Origin: Nyssa sinensis
Lineage: Eukaryota > Streptophyta > Magnoliopsida > Cornales > Nyssaceae
Assembly (NCBI GenBank): GCA_008638375.1
Contig: CM018041.1
Span: forward strand, 13,376,552 to 13,440,551
Reading direction: 5' to 3'
Length of the DNA: 64,000 nucleotides
Position 1 is the stretch's first letter. The number at the start of each line of letters is the position of its first letter. Shown in pieces: positions 34,307-48,372 of the stretch. The position numbers and the translations under genes are program-made. The notes under the pieces are model-generated. The model saw only the letters and a list, made by a program, of their open reading frames with translations, made no database searches and was not told where the DNA came from.

Positions 34307-34618
34307 ATTTTTCACTCATATTGGAGATTTCACAGAACAAATTATTTAATTTTAGAGCTTAAAACCATATTGGAGATTTCTTGAGGAGATGAAATATGAT
34401 AATCCACAAATTTATTTCTTAAAAATCCACGTAATTTCAAGAATTTTGTTCTGATTTTCCTAGTTGTATGGTGAGAAGGCAGTGTGGGCTTTGTGAGATG
34501 GGTTGGGCCTTTGGTTATTAGTTAATAAAGTTTGAAATAGTAGCTCAACAGGTGTTTTTTTGTTGTTGTGATTTTAGGGCTTTCTCAAGCAGTCAAGCCC
34601 AATTAATATATTAATACT

Positions 34619-34700
34619 TTGGGCATTTTCAAAGTCATTCGAACTTTGAACCACCAGAAACAGAGATATTGGGCATTTTCAAAGTCATTGGAACTTTGGG
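34619..34700. repeat. 50-bp direct repeat
   Basis: gggcattttcaaagtcatt.gaacttt occurs at 34621 and again at 34671, a two-copy tandem duplication. Confidence 0.8.
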
Positions 34701-35384
34701 CCTATAAATGCCTGTGCTTTGAAAATGATATTCGGCTTGTCTGTGGGACCAAAAAAAAAAAGTTTAGAAGGAAAAAAAAAAAAAACCCATTCAAATCTCT
34801 ACCCTTACCCAAAAGTCTCGAGTTCAATTCATCACATTTACAATTTATAGGATTTACGGACTATCTTATGAACAATAAGTAGATTTATCTAACAAAAGTT
34901 GGGATGCCACTTCATTTAAGAAAAAAAAAATCAAAATAAAAATTCTTAACCCTCATTTCAGTGTTTGATAAAGAACTTTTTTTATTTGCACTGTAAAATC
35001 GTGTAAAATACATATTAGATTATGTCCCCGTGTTTAGGCCATAAAATTTCAGCAAATAGCATTTTAATATTTTTATAATTACCCAAATTTATAAGTCTAT
35101 TTGAATTTTGGATTATATTAAAATTTCAAACACCAAAAAAAAATCATTAAATATAAATTACAAAATGCCAAACTACCTGAATTTTCAAAATATAAAATAA
35201 AAATTGACAACTAGTGTTCGAATTTGTGTAGCCACTTTGTGTAAAAAATAATGCTAGATGTTAATTTTGTCTCTAGTTATCATTCTCAGCACTTCACGTA
35301 AATAGGACCAATATTAAGCGTCTATTTAATTGAATTGTCTAAAAGTGTTAGTCGAAAATAAGCAATTGTTGCAATTACTGTTGA

Positions 35385-35829
35385 TATGAATGACAATTTG
35401 CCCAACACCGCCCCTAATGAGAGGGTATGAAGTGCTCATAAACAGAGTCGGAACGAGGTCAAGATGTGGCCTTTAAAATCTTGTTGGAGTTCGGGGAATA
35501 GTCATCCTGTCCCGTTTATATATTATTATTTTTATTTATTCTTATGTACACTATATTTACCAATAAACAACACTATATAAAATTAGTTTTAAAGTTTTTT
35601 ATATCACACTCATATTATTTTTTCTTGTATTAATTATTTTGGCAATAAAAATTTATTTTACCTATCAAAGTAAAAGTTTTAACTTACTTAAAAAAACACA
35701 TATCGGGGTTTGAGACGGGGCGGGATGGAGTCGGGATAAACCTCCAATGGGACGGGACATGAAATATAAACAGGGTCGGAGTTAGAAAAGGGTCACCCGG
35801 CCCCGAACCTATCCCTGTTGTTATTCCTA
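35385..35829. mobile_element. hAT-type non-autonomous element (445 bp)
   Basis: The ends TATGAATGACAA and, reversed, TAGGAATAACAA match at 10 of 12. ACTGTTGA is repeated exactly at 35377-35384 and 35830-35837. The subterminal regions are rich in GGGACGGGA and CCGCCCC words. No coding sequence inside. Confidence 0.75.
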
Positions 35830-35837
35830 ACTGTTGA

Positions 35838-36900
35838 GATTGAGTTGTTGATAAAGATAAGCAGCTGATGAGAAAAACATTTGAGTGTCTGTTAAATAAG
35901 TTAATTTCAACTTAAAATATGTGAGTCTCAGTGTATAAACTGATTCTAACTTAATTCACGCACACAGCGAGTTTTGAATTTAATGTTAATTTCTCACTTT
36001 AAAACAATAGGTTGACCTCATTAAACTGAAACAAATATTAAATTTTAGCAAGGCGAGCTAATTCACTGCTTGATTCGAGGGGTTTACAGTTCAAATATTA
36101 CATTTTATAGTTTATCAATCTAACAATCTATACAGCTGACATTCCCAGATTAATTCTTAATTCATAGGTGTTGTTATCCTCCTTGCTTACTTCCTCTCCA
36201 AATATGACCAATAAAATGACACAAATGTACTGTCTAAATCCAAAAGGATTACTAATGCATTCATCCTTTGGTCTAGAAAAGGAAATACACTTGAATACAT
36301 TCTCATCCCAGAGTACCTTAGTCCATGTGCATATTCCAGTCAATCAGTAAATGCTTCTGAGTGCATTTTTATGACTGTTGAATGTCCATACTCCATACTA
36401 TACTCGCTCAACATAAAGGCTGCATGCTGGGAAAAACTTTGAAAATGTTGAGGAATTCAAGAGAAGAAATATATGAAAAAAGGCAAATAAAAGAAGCTTA
36501 ACATGAATTCAATCCCATTACTCATCTTAGAATTTCCTACTAACAAATGAACTGCAAAAAGAATTCCCTTAAGAGGAAAGGGGGGAAAAAACAAAAGGAA
36601 AAGGAAAAAAAAAAAAAGAGATAACACTGACTCAACCACCTATTAACCTTAAGGACCTAACCAACACTAAACCTGAACCCTAACCCTAAACCATTCATTT
36701 ATCTCTACCCCTTTTTCAGTACTCTCACTTCATTGATTTTCTCTACTAGCTAAAATATTGGTCACTTTTGCTCCTATCCCCCCACCCACAGCACCTCTGT
36801 ACAAAGAACAAATGAACAAAGAAATGAGAAAACAGTAAGAGTAATACATGAGTAAAAGAAGAGATGAACGCAGCGAAAAGAAGGTTCCAACTCAGAAGCC
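35838..36900. other. intergenic and probable 3' flank of the GATA gene
   Basis: No coding sequence is supported. A telomere-like phrase, aaccctaaccctaaacc, lies at about 36676-36692. The part near 36800-36919 is probably 3'UTR of the GATA gene. Confidence 0.5.
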
Positions 36901-36919
36901 TGTTCTCTGCATTCCTCCT

Positions 36920-39137
36920 TCACATATAATCCAGTGAAGCGTTGCTACTTGGAACAAATTCTGGATGGGTAGTTGTTGAATTGACTGCCACGAAAGTTTT
37001 TTCACCAAACTTGTTTCTCATTTCAAGGACCTTTTTGTGGGAATTGGAGTGCAAGGCGGGAACAAATGTTGGACTTGCAGCAGGCCGGTATTCAGGGAAG
37101 AGTCGGCCTGACTTAAAGCGGACACCGCATGCATTGCAGAGAGTTTTTGGCCCCATTGGGCCGGCCCTCCATTGTGGTGTCTTAGTTATCTCACAATGCA
37201 TGCATTTCCTAACAGCCTGTGAGGGCAGATTTTGATTCATCTCCATGGGACCCAATGGAATTGACAATTTCATCTTCTTTTTCTTCTTATGTTCTACTGA
37301 AAATGACTTTGATATCTTCTTCATGGGATGAGATTCCGCAAAATTCTCAGATTCTGATGAAACTACTGGAGCAAGGAATGGCTGGGGGGACTCGGTAATA
37401 GAGGAGGAAGGGGAAATGAGTTGAATAGCTGAACGGGGATTAAAAGTTGCAGGGCGAGGACGCTTGCTCCGAGCACGTTGAGGACCACGGCGAGTTGGGC
37501 TGAGCGGTACAGTCTTCCCGGCTGAGCAGGAGCTACTGCTGCTGCTGCTGCTCTCAAGGACAGAAACAGGGCTGGAGGTTTGGAACTGGTTGTGAGACGA
37601 CTCCTTGTGGACAAAAGAGTTTTCTCTGTCAATGGTCATGCCTCCACCAGAGAAGGAATCCTCAACGAAGTTTGAAAGCCATTCAAGCTGTACGATGTCT
37701 TCATACTGAAAGAAAATAGGAAAGGCAAACAAAATAAAAAATCAGAGAAGGAGAACTCGTTCCACATTCACCTAAAAAACAATTCAACACTAGACAAGTG
37801 AAGCACAATCTGACTTTGGGGTTTGATCTTCTCAAGTGAGTATGATTAAAAAAAAAATCACAGAATTGGTAAATCTATATATATATAGTGACACTTTTGC
37901 AAATATTTGTGTGTGACATAATTACTAGTACATTGACCATAGTCACTGCATTTTTCTTCTTCCAGACAGTTCAATTAGTGGATAAATTGCAGGATGGAAT
38001 GAGAAATTCATTCATTGTAGTGCCTGTATATATCTTCTTCAGATTTCGAGTTTCGGAACTAACAGTTGATAAACTGCACAAGCCTTAAGACTTCTTTTAG
38101 TTATAAATCAATGACATCATTTTAGCACCTTCACAAATTTGTGGAGCTCCCATTTTGAAAACTATAAAATGTACTAGAAAGCAGGTTCGTAATTTCAGGG
38201 CTAAACTGAAAGATGTTAATTGCCAAAAAGCTATACTATTTGTACTGAATGGATGCATCTTTAGCTCAACCCACACACTAGGATAGCTGAGAGGTCGATC
38301 CAGGGTGGAAACCACCACACCAAATAGGGTACTCCAATAATTGTTTTGCGGTAAATAGATGACTTCCAGATCACTCCAAATCACTTTCAAGTAATCATGT
38401 TGACCAATAACCCAACATTTCTGATGCGACAACATTTACGTTTCAGTGCGGAAAACACCCTTACTATACATAATTTGATTTTTGAAAAAATACAAGCCAT
38501 GTCAAGATTAATACACTTGTTAAGTAATAAGTGATCTTCCAAAACACGCCCTTTTTCTAGAGGATTTTTAATTATGAACAAATATATTCAAAATTTATCT
38601 GTCTTTTTTTTTTTTTGGCTGTAAAACCAATAAAAATATGAATATGGCGGGCCTTCTATTAACATACTAATATACTATGTCAAGATCAATACATTGTTGC
38701 AAAAATACAAACGATATAGATTTATATGACGTCATTATATAGCAATCCAACGGCTACCCTTTCCATGACAGTGACATACAATGTGTTCGAAGCTTAAAAT
38801 TGGAAACAGAGAAGACGAAACAAAGAAAAAAATGGAGTATAATAACCAACAGAATTTAATGAAATTGGAGGAATGTTTGACACGTAAAAGAATAACTCAC
38901 CGGAACGGAAAGTTCGGCTAAGAGGTCCGAACCGCTATTGCTGTTGTTGCCCGAGAAAATTGGGTTCGGGTCCGAAGCCTGCAAGACTTCGGGAGGGTTT
39001 GACCAAATGCTCGGAAAATCCTTGCAGTTGGCAGAACCGAAGCCAGCTTCATTCTCAGCAGGAAATTCAATTAAGTCATCGATTTGATCAAAGAAGCTGC
39101 CACAGTCTATCTCGTCTATGAAATTAGGCCCCATCAT
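36920..39137 (-). CDS. GATA8-like: GATA transcription factor, class I/subfamily A, GATA8-like (340 aa)
   Basis: Two coding exons, 39137-38901 (79 codons) and 37705-36920 (261 codons plus stop), join in phase 0 across a GTGAGT...TTTCAG intron of 1195 bp. The start gives MMGPNFIDEIDCGSFFDQID; a second ATG follows immediately. The N-terminus is acidic, as in subfamily A. Residues 95-145 carry a poly-serine stretch, followed by basic RRGPQRARSKRPRP. The zinc finger is at residues 247-272 (C-x2-C-x18-C-x2-C: CMHCEITKTPQWRAGPMG through LCNAC), followed by the basic GVRFKSGRLFPEYRPAASPT tail and HSNSHKKVLEMRNK, which most resembles GATA8. It binds GATA motifs in the nucleus; the exact target process cannot be read from the sequence. 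Length and all zinc ligands fit an intact gene. Confidence 0.95.
37706..38900 (-). other. GATA coding intron (1195 bp)
   Basis: GTGAGTTATTC donor and TTTTCTTTCAG acceptor. Moderately AT-rich, no supported gene inside. Confidence 0.9.
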
Positions 39138-39151
39138 TTTCTCTAAGTTTC

Positions 39152-40168
39152 CTGAGAAAAACACCAAGAAAATACAAAGGAAAGTGAGATGAGAAACTCT
39201 TAGAGTGTGCTCTGTAGCATGCTGTGGGCGGGCCACCTTGTCTTTGTGCTAAAGACAGGGTGTCATTGATCTTCGCCAGCACATAGGCAATGTGGCGCAT
39301 TTTAGCAAAAGTTAAAATTTTCTAATATTTGGAATTTTATTATCTCATACTGAGATGGCTGAGAATCTCCTTTTTAAGTAAAAAAATAAAAATAAAAATG
39401 ATAGAATTTTCTTAAAGAGATAATTGCTGAAACTGTAAAGCATAATCGTCCTGAAAAATTACAGTGTTTTTATTTTCTGGAATTTTTAATTTATATCCAC
39501 AATTTGGTTGCTGAGAAACCAGAGGATAAGAAATGAAAGATTATGGAGCAAACCTTTGAAGCTTTTTGCAAATACAAAAGAGGACTGGAATGCAGAGAGC
39601 TTCAGAGACAGCAAAATACTTAGAACTCAAGTTTTCACTTTACTCTAGTACCTGCAAGAAACAATATTAAAAAAAATTGTAATTAAACAGACTAGTACCG
39701 AGGGGAAGAGAATATATAATTCTCGAGGTCATGTTTGGCTACTTAGAAAATGTAGGGGAAAGGGAAAACGGAGAAAATCCCACTCTACTGAAAGTGATTC
39801 AACTATATTTGGCTAAAAAATAAGAAAATTCACCACTTTTTAACGTTAAACTCTTTAAAACAGAAGAAATCTCTACGTTATCCAACTATTAGGCTTATTT
39901 GAGTAGAGTTTTCCAAATTTCATTAATAAAACAGAAAAGACTCAAACTTTTCCTTCTAACATTTTTTTCTTCTCCTCTGCTTTCTGAGCAACGAACCAGA
40001 GGTAAAATATTTTCCATTCCGCGAAGAAAATGCTCAAAACTCCAGAAACCGGCGAGGAAAAATTTGTCGGTGATGGAAAATCGTTAAATCTATAAAACAT
40101 AAAAATGAAAAAATTCGGGCAGAAATTTGAAGGGAAATCCAGAAATGCAGAGCAGCAGAGGGGCAAAC
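39152..40168 (-). other. GATA 5'UTR introns (inferred) and a small leader exon
   Basis: The acceptor TTTTTCTCAG at 39152-39153, the donor AAAG|GTTTG at 39553, the acceptor TTTCTTGCAG at 39652-39653 and the donor CAG|GTTTGC at 40168 define a leader exon at 39651-39554 between two introns. Inferred from splice signals only. Both introns carry a phrase like TTTGGTTGCTGAGAAA (plus strand 39503-39518; a variant on the minus strand at 39981-40000). Confidence 0.55.
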
Positions 40169-40700
40169 CTGAGCCTAAACCCTAATTCCCGCCCAAAACT
40201 CCTAAAAACCGAAGCGGTAGCTGAAAATCCTTGGCGATAACTTCGAGACGGTCCAAGGCAAACAAAAGGACAAAACAAAACCCAAAAGATGCTACTCTCA
40301 AAACCTTACGCGTCCATTATACCATTTATATGATATCCGGAAACTGAGAACACCAAGGAGAAAGAGAGAGAAAGAGAAGGGGGGGAGTGGGTGGATTTTG
40401 AAAGGAGAGAGAGGAGAGAAAGAAAGTCTTAAAAGGAAGGGAAGAGAGAGATACGGTTTGGGAGCCACGGTAGGTGAGCCTCCTCCTTCATTGCTAGCTG
40501 TCTTTTACCACCCCTTCCCTGTCGTGATGTTTAAGTCTTCTTCAATACCACCCTCTTCCCTTCTCCCCCCACTTTTCTCTCTCTCTCTAAACTCTTCCTT
40601 TCTCTCTCCTCTGATTATGCAGTACACCCCACGGGTCCCGCACCTTGTCCCACCGATCTCCCTTTATACATATACAATTCCAAAATCTAATACACGTATA
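40169..40700 (-). promoter_or_regulatory. GATA 5' leader and core promoter
   Basis: A TATAAAG motif (minus strand, 40662-40668) precedes a long CT/GA-rich leader with GA runs at 40360-40450. A (TA)n run lies at about 40696-40713. Confidence 0.5.
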
Positions 40701-40999
40701 TATATATATATATGTAAATATGTTGGAGGATTTTCAGAGCTAAAAGAGGAAAATGGTGAGCGGATGACTTACTGCGTTTTGCTGTTTTAGACGCGTGAGT
40801 TTTCTGGCATGTAACGCGACATAGGTTTCGCACTTTTTTACGTGGAAAGTTTATTTGGGGAGTGTGTGTTTTTGTATCTATGGCCCGTGCGTTACACTGC
40901 CAAATCAAATTTGATTGTTTCCGTCATCAAGCAAATGATAATCGCGCGTTGCTCTACCCGCCAACTAGAGGTTGGCGTTAAAAGTTAATTACACTTTGG

Positions 41000-43900
41000 C
41001 ATCGTACGAAATCTTTCAATTTGTTTTGCTTTCCTTGCTGGTTTTACGCGTTGCCATAGTAACAGTACAAAAAATCATTGTCGTGGAAGGGACCATATTA
41101 TAATAATAATAATAAGGTTGGGTAAAAAAACAATAATTATTGTAATTGTAATGGTAATGGTAATGTGTGGAAGGAACAATATTATAATAATAAAAGATAA
41201 TAATAATATTTCTCAAACGTAATTTTAAGTTTTCGCAAGGGCAAAAGAAGAGGGATTAATAAGTTAATTTTAAAATTTAAAAAAAGAAACTTCTTTTGAT
41301 ATTACACATTTTCAATTTATATCTTACTATAATGTAATTTACAAATCATATCATATTAAAAATATATATAGAAATAAAAATTGAAAATATATAGCATTAC
41401 TCTTTTTAAAAACTTTGAGTTCACTAAAATAAAATACTTTTTTAAAAAATCAAATATTTAAAAACAAATAGAAATGACAAATTTGAAAATAATACTAAGA
41501 ACCAATTTTTTTATCTAAAAAATTTATAAAAAAACTTTTACTACAAAAAAGTTCAATCATAAATTTTTATCTTAACATCGTTAAAACAATTATTAATTAG
41601 ACTAAAATAGTCTTCAAGATACATTTAAATTATTTTATTCTAATTAGTAATATTTTTTTAACGATATTAGGATGAAAGTTAACAAATAAACTTTTTTGTA
41701 ATAAAAGTTTCTTATTAGGATTTTTTGAATATAAGAAATTAATTCTAGATTTTTTGGATTAAGAATTTTATTATAGAAATTTTTTAGTATTTTTCCCAAA
41801 TAAAAAGGTATTATTTTATGCAATTTCATCTCTTTGATTATTGGAACTAATATTTTATGATTGTCCTTCTATATTTTTATTTGTAAATAGAAAATAACAA
41901 AGAAAGTATATATATAGTTATTAATTAGTGCATTTACACATTACATTGATTTGTGATAACAAATATAAATGAAACATTAATTTGGCTCGATGTCAAACTG
42001 TCATGTTAAATGGGGCTTTTCAGGGTCACGTCAAGGAATAGAAATTAGCATTATTTGCTCTATGTTGATCTTCACTTATATCTAATACAAAACAAAAACA
42101 TTGCAATAGCAAACATCATCTCAGAGGATATAAAAACTATTAATTATTAGATTTATTTATAATTTCTAGTAACAATATCTTTTTAAATATATTGTTTTCA
42201 ACATAAAAATTAGACATGCATATAAAATGATGTTTTATACAAAAAGTATTTTATGTTTAATTTAAATTAGGAGAAAACTCTTGATATCTTCTATTATTAC
42301 TAGAAATTAATATGACTAATATAATATATATATATATATATACATACAGTTGACTTTTTTATAATTAATCTTCAATAAATTAATAATCTTTAATAATTAA
42401 TAAATTTTTAAGGAATTAAATTGGTTCGATACTGAATAATTATTAATTCTATTCCTTAATAATTAATATTTTTTTTAATAAAATCTCTATACAATATTAA
42501 TTATTAGAAAGATAAAAATAAGTATACATATATTTTTATATATCCCATTTATAAAATGTCTGTGTAATTAATTATATATATATATATAAATGAGAAAAAA
42601 TTATTACATTAGAAAATATAACTTATTTACTTGAAATAGACACTAAGAGTTTTTTTATGACATAAGTTGACTATTATATATATTTTTTATAAAAAAATAA
42701 AATGTCATTGAAAATTTACATATAAGATTTTATTTTTGTACTAAAAACCATTTATATGTAAGAAGCATTTATCAGTTAATGAAAGTATCAAAAATTTTAA
42801 TAATTAATAAATTTTCAATCTCTCATTTGTATTAATTATAAGAGAGTTGATTGTATAGATGTGTAATTTATATTCTAATAATTAATATTAAAAAAATAAA
42901 AAAAAATATTATTAATAAATTTAGTAATTGTTAAATAATAAAATTAATAATTATTTATCATGAAGCAGATTTGATTTGAAAAAATATATATTAATTATAA
43001 AATAAAAGGTTTGTAAGGCTTATTTGAGCATTCCTTGAAATGATCCTATTCGATCATTACTAACATTTCAATATAAAAATTCATCATTCTTAGGTAAATC
43101 TTACAACAAAAAAAAAAAAAATAAGAAGAAGTGATTCCTTCACCTTACTTTCTTGAATTTCATTATTTTTAGATTTTTAAATAATAAAATTAATATCTAA
43201 TGTAATAACTTAGGAATTGTTAAAAAAAAATTTAAATTAGATCAAGTCAGAATTACCTCCATTAAGTTATCTGATTTTTAAAAAAATTAAAAACTTTTTT
43301 CTGGTCCATTTTTTTGAGATTTTAGTATTTTTTTAAAATCAACGTAAACTAATATACTGTTAAAAAGTAATTAGTTACCAAATAATAAAAAATTTAAAAC
43401 CAATTAATCTCTATATTCTACAAAATTAATTCTAATTTATCCTAAATAGATCCTTAATACTTAATTGACAATTAAGAATTAATAATCATAATTTAATTCA
43501 CATCTCAAAAACTTAAAACCTTAACCACTCTTACAAAGAGGTATTATATACCATTCGGTCGATAACGTAAAAATAATTAATCATGTTTTTTCTCGATAAA
43601 TAAGGATATTTTTCTATTTACGAAGTTTCCAAAACAAAAGTGTTATTTGCACGAAACCCTAAAATGGACCTCAAGTTAATTGCCATTGGATCTCCACGAG
43701 TGGGTCCCCACGTTTCTTCTTTCACTCACATTACTGTTTATGGGTCCTGCAATGTTGTAAAAAAATTTATTGTCGAAATTAGATGGATGATAGAGCCATG
43801 ATTTATGTTGTTGGGTCCACACGATTGAATTGATTAGAGGGCCCTCTTTCGCATATTGGAGGTGACATATTTACTATGAAAAGCATTAGATCATTTTGCC

Positions 43901-44541
43901 TCTGACTTTTCCGAACAATGTTACTTTTAGGACCGTGATAAAAAAAAATTTAATAATTACATTTTAATATTTTAAAATGTTATCTCAATTTAAAATAAAA
44001 TATTTAATTATCAATTATAATAAATCAGTTTCTTAATTTTTAACTTTATTTCAATTAAGACTAATTATAAATAGTCGTCCCAAATTAATTACATTTTAAT
44101 ACTTTATAATTTTATATGGATTTCAAACTATTACATTATAATTGTATACGAGTTTCAAATAAGACGCTGTCATTTCATACGAATTTTAAATGAGGTCTTA
44201 TAATTTTAATACGTAAATGGTTGCTCTTAAGAATCTGAGATGACTAATTACACTTGGTCTTGATTGAAATAAAATTAAAAATTGAGAGACTGAATTGTTA
44301 TAATTGATAATTGAAGGTCTTATTTGACATCATAACAAAACTTCAGGATACTAAAGTGTAATTAACTAAATAAAAAAGAAAAAAATGATAAAAAATGATT
44401 ATTTTTAAGAAAGACCCCTCATTATTTGATAGTGGAGAAAGAAAAGAAAAGAAAGGTGATATTCCTTACTTGTTTGGAATAATTATTTCGCGGTGTCTGA
44501 ATTAATGTTTCTAATGATTTAGATGGAAATCACATAGGTAA

Positions 44542-44582
<41 letters not shown>

Positions 44583-45658
44583 TATATAAATATATATTTT
44601 GTTATGCACATATAATTGTTATTTAAATTGTTGAATAATGATTTAGAGATTATTGAATGTTTTTTTAAAAACTTATATTAGTTTATAAGAGTTGTAAAGT
44701 AAAAAGAGTCGAAGTGAGTCATTTTGAGTAAGTTATTGAAACTTTATTTGTTATAATTAATAATTTTTAAATTTTGTTAAAATTTGAATTATTTATGTCC
44801 CCGTTGATTACAATTTGAGTTCAAATAACTTAATTCTTTTATATAATGTTAACGAGTCTTAAAAGATATTTAAATTTAATTTACTTATCTGAAATAAATG
44901 TCTAATCCCAATCACGAGTCAAATTGAAAAGATGGATTAATTTTACACCTCATTTATAATTGAAAAAATAAAGAAAAGAGTGTTTAGTTTATTAATAAAA
45001 AAAGGATAAAATAAAAAAAATAATGATATAAAAATAAAGGGTAGTCTTTGACTTGATGATTGGCAAAGAGATCATCGGTTATCAACCTTAACTCCTTCGA
45101 ACATATTTGCTCACATAAGAAATAGATGAAAAAAAAAAAAAAGGTTCAATGGAACCGTCGCATATGATGATACCACTGATACCTAAATCTCGCATAACTA
45201 TTGAGATGGCAAGGAAAATACCACCGTGACAGAAATTTTTTCGGCGGAAAAGAAAGGGAAATTGCCAACCAATAGGTAGTGCGTATGGGCCAGAAGGTAA
45301 CCAATTTTACAAAATTACCCTGGAGACTACCTAACGCCAACCGAACCATTAATCATATATTCCTAGTGCGCCACCATGGGATTCAAATATGGGAAGGTAA
45401 ATTACCCGCCGAAAAGCATTGAAATGGGAATTATGGAATTGATAAATGGGTGGGAAAATGCTTTCTTTTCTTTATTTCTGTTTTCAAAGTAATGGAGAAA
45501 AAGGTTGATAAAAGTGACTGCACAACAGAAGCTGTCTTCAGATTGGGTCTCACAGCAATGATGGGGGCCTCATTCCCATGCCTCTTATCTCTTCTCAACC
45601 ATCTTTCAACTGCCTTCACTTATACCCTTTCCTTACATCTATCCCTTCCAAAATACTA

Positions 45659-45697
<39 letters not shown>

Positions 45698-46570
45698 AAA
45701 TTTAATATATATATATATATAGATATATAGATAGATAGACACATATAGGGGGGTTGCGCATCATGCATCCTTCTTCTTTTCTTTTTTTTTCTAACAAACC
45801 AGGGGTTGCGCTCATTGAATCAATTGCTTCTAAAAGACTTCTCATTCAAAAAGTAATTTAAATGGGTAAAACCTAACTTATTTTATTTCTAAAAGAGTTA
45901 GGCTTGATGCATTAGTAATGAGTCCACAGTCCACTATGCTTGTCATGATGAAATAATTTGTTCATCTACCAACAATGGAAATATTTTGGTACAATTTTTT
46001 TTCTTTTACTTTCTTCATATTCAGTTATGGATTCAACAATTATAATTTGACGACGAATCTATAAATATTAGAATTTAATTTTTTTTTTTTTTATGAAAAT
46101 ACAAAATCTTAGGAGATCAACTCAATTTTTTGATTGCTAACAAAAATAATAAAAAAAAAAATAGATTTTTCGATTTTTTTTGCCTGGCCATGCCCTCCTT
46201 TAGACCATCTCTAGTTTTTATTCAAAATTAAGTAAAATCTTCATTTGATATTAAGTGGTCCAATGGTTATATGTAGTTTTTGTTGAAAAGTCTATTTCAA
46301 TTTTATTTAGGAAAAATAAATTTACTTATAGTAAACTATAAACTGTTTATGAAAACATAATCAATTTTTGAAAACAAAAAGTAGTATTTAATTAGAGCCA
46401 ATACAAAATTAAATTGACAGATAAAATATAGAAAATAGTAAATTTCTGACTTACATTAAGGTTGTACAACCAAAATTCAAAAGTGATTATGGCTAGCGTT
46501 TGACGTTGTGTCCTTAAAGAAATTTATGCCTTTCGTAGTGGTGCTCACAAGCCCTTAGACGCTTGCTTCC
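41000..46570. other. long AT-rich intergenic stretch
   Basis: No gene is supported. It includes ATA/TAA-rich sequence at 41097-41215, a (TA)n run at about 44544-44570, and a (CT)n run at 45660-45697 followed by TA and GATA runs. A less AT-rich patch at 45130-45640 has short open frames on both strands but no recognisable protein or known microRNA. Confidence 0.6.
45660..45740. repeat. (CT)n, (TA)n and (GATA)n compound microsatellite
   Basis: About 19 CT units, then TA units, then agatatatagatagatagac. Confidence 0.95.
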
Positions 46571-46574
46571 CATG

Positions 46575-47790
46575 ATACAATGATTTGACCACGTACTATA
46601 GAAGCACTGCAAAAATGTGCGTATAGCGAACCCAATTTGTGTTTGAACTCTCTCATTTAAAATACTATGCACACTATAAATTTTGAACTCCTAGTATGCT
46701 ATAAATGTGTGGTGTATTTATAGAAGATTTCGTGGTTGTTCAGTACAGTCACAAGACCATGGGTTGCATTATTTGATCCTAAAAGTTGCCTTTGTTCATG
46801 GCAAATGGTTGTTTCTGTTCAATTTGAACAAATAGACGCAAGTATTCAATCAGTCACATTCTAAACCGACATCGTTTTAGAATTTTCTAAATAGTAACAA
46901 ATAATTTAAGAAAAAATTGAAAAGAATTTGTTTAAAAAGATATACACAGTATGAACCAAGTCCGAAGCTGACCCGATTCGAGGTGCGTGTGTAGTGAACC
47001 AATGATATAACTACGCACAATAGAAACATTACAAATATGTGTTTGACGAATCAAATTTGTGTCTGAACTCTCTCACTGAAAATACTATGCACACTATAAA
47101 TTTTGAACTCCTAGTATGCTATAAATGTGTGGTGTATTTATAGAAGATTTCGTGGTTGTTCAGTACAGTCACAAGACCATGGTTGCATTATTTGATCCTA
47201 AAAGTCGCCTTTGTTCATGGCAAATGGTTGTTTCTGTTCAATTTGAACAAATAGACGCAAGTATTCAGTCAGTCACATTCTAAACCGACATCGTTTTAGA
47301 ATTTCCTAAATAGTAACAAATAATTTAAGAAAAAATTGAAAAGAATTTGTTTAAAAAGATATACACAGTATGAACCAAGTCCGAAGCTGACCCGATTCGA
47401 GGTGCGTGTGTAGTGAACCAATGATATAACTACGCACAATAGAAACATTACAAATATGTGTTTGACGAATCAAATTTGTGTCTGAACTCTCTCACTGAAA
47501 ATACTATGCACACTATAAATTTTGAACTCCTAGTATGCTACAAATGCGTGATGTATTTATAGAAAATTTCGTGATTGTTCAGAATAGTCACGAGACTAAG
47601 GGTCGTCTTTGATCATGGCGAATGGTTGCAGCTATTCAATTTGAGCTAATAGACGCAGTTGTTCAATTTCAATGAACAGACACAACTGTTCAATCAATCT
47701 CATTCTAATCGATAGTGTTTTAGGATTTTTCAAAATCGACCTAGTTTGGGACGGGGTGGGTCGCGTGTAGTGAGCCAAACATATATTAGG
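46575..47790. repeat. about 2.9 copies of a 420-bp tandem repeat
   Basis: The block beginning near atgatttgaccacgtac recurs at an offset of 420 and then 419 bases; for example, actatgcacactataaattt occurs in all three copies at the same relative place. Copies 1 and 2 are the most similar and copy 3 is diverged and shortened at its end. Each has a tatttatagaaga phrase and ends near ccgattcgaggtgcgtgtgt. Whether these are stacked LTRs or a local satellite seed is not clear. Short frames across it are not genes. Confidence 0.88.
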
Positions 47791-48372
47791 TCCTCCATTT
47801 TCTACAAAACTTGGGTATCCCTTGGGCCCAAACCCTTTTGCAAGGTGATTGCATCTATGCTCTTTAAAAACTCTATTATCCATCTAATGTGGAACACAAG
47901 TTTTTCACACTTTGTTAATATTTTTAAGTGGTAATGTTTGAAGACAATTTATCATTCACGTCTTAATAATTTTGAGTTACCGAATATATATTTCTTAATC
48001 TTCTCGTGTAGGAGAACACATTTTCATGTGAACCCATCTCAAAAAATGTGTGGAGCCCACTTTAATTTTGGCTCAAAGATTACCAAAAAAATTTGCTCAA
48101 ATAACTCATTTTTCTAACATTTTTACTAAAATCTTTCAAAAAAGTTCCCATCATATCTTGAAATAATTTTCATCTTGTCCCAAAAATTTTAAAATTGGTT
48201 GTGACCAATGATTTGAATTAAGAAACAGTGTTTTACAGATATGAGTTTAAGTTTAAAAAAAAAAAAAAAAATTAATATGAATTTAAGTAAACCATTAAAG
48301 GACTATTTTTTATGATTTTTACTCAAATTTAAATTTGATTATGAATTTAAGTAATCATGGGCTGCTCTTAGC

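Noticed and set aside
36942..37235. 97-codon plus-strand frame
   Set aside because: Antisense shadow of the GATA zinc-finger exon.
45440..45640. Possible microRNA precursor near the less AT-rich patch
   Set aside because: No sequence matching a microRNA I know and no convincing hairpin by eye.
47632..47934. Short frames near the end of the 420-bp repeats
   Set aside because: Within repeat sequence and not shared as open frames between the copies.
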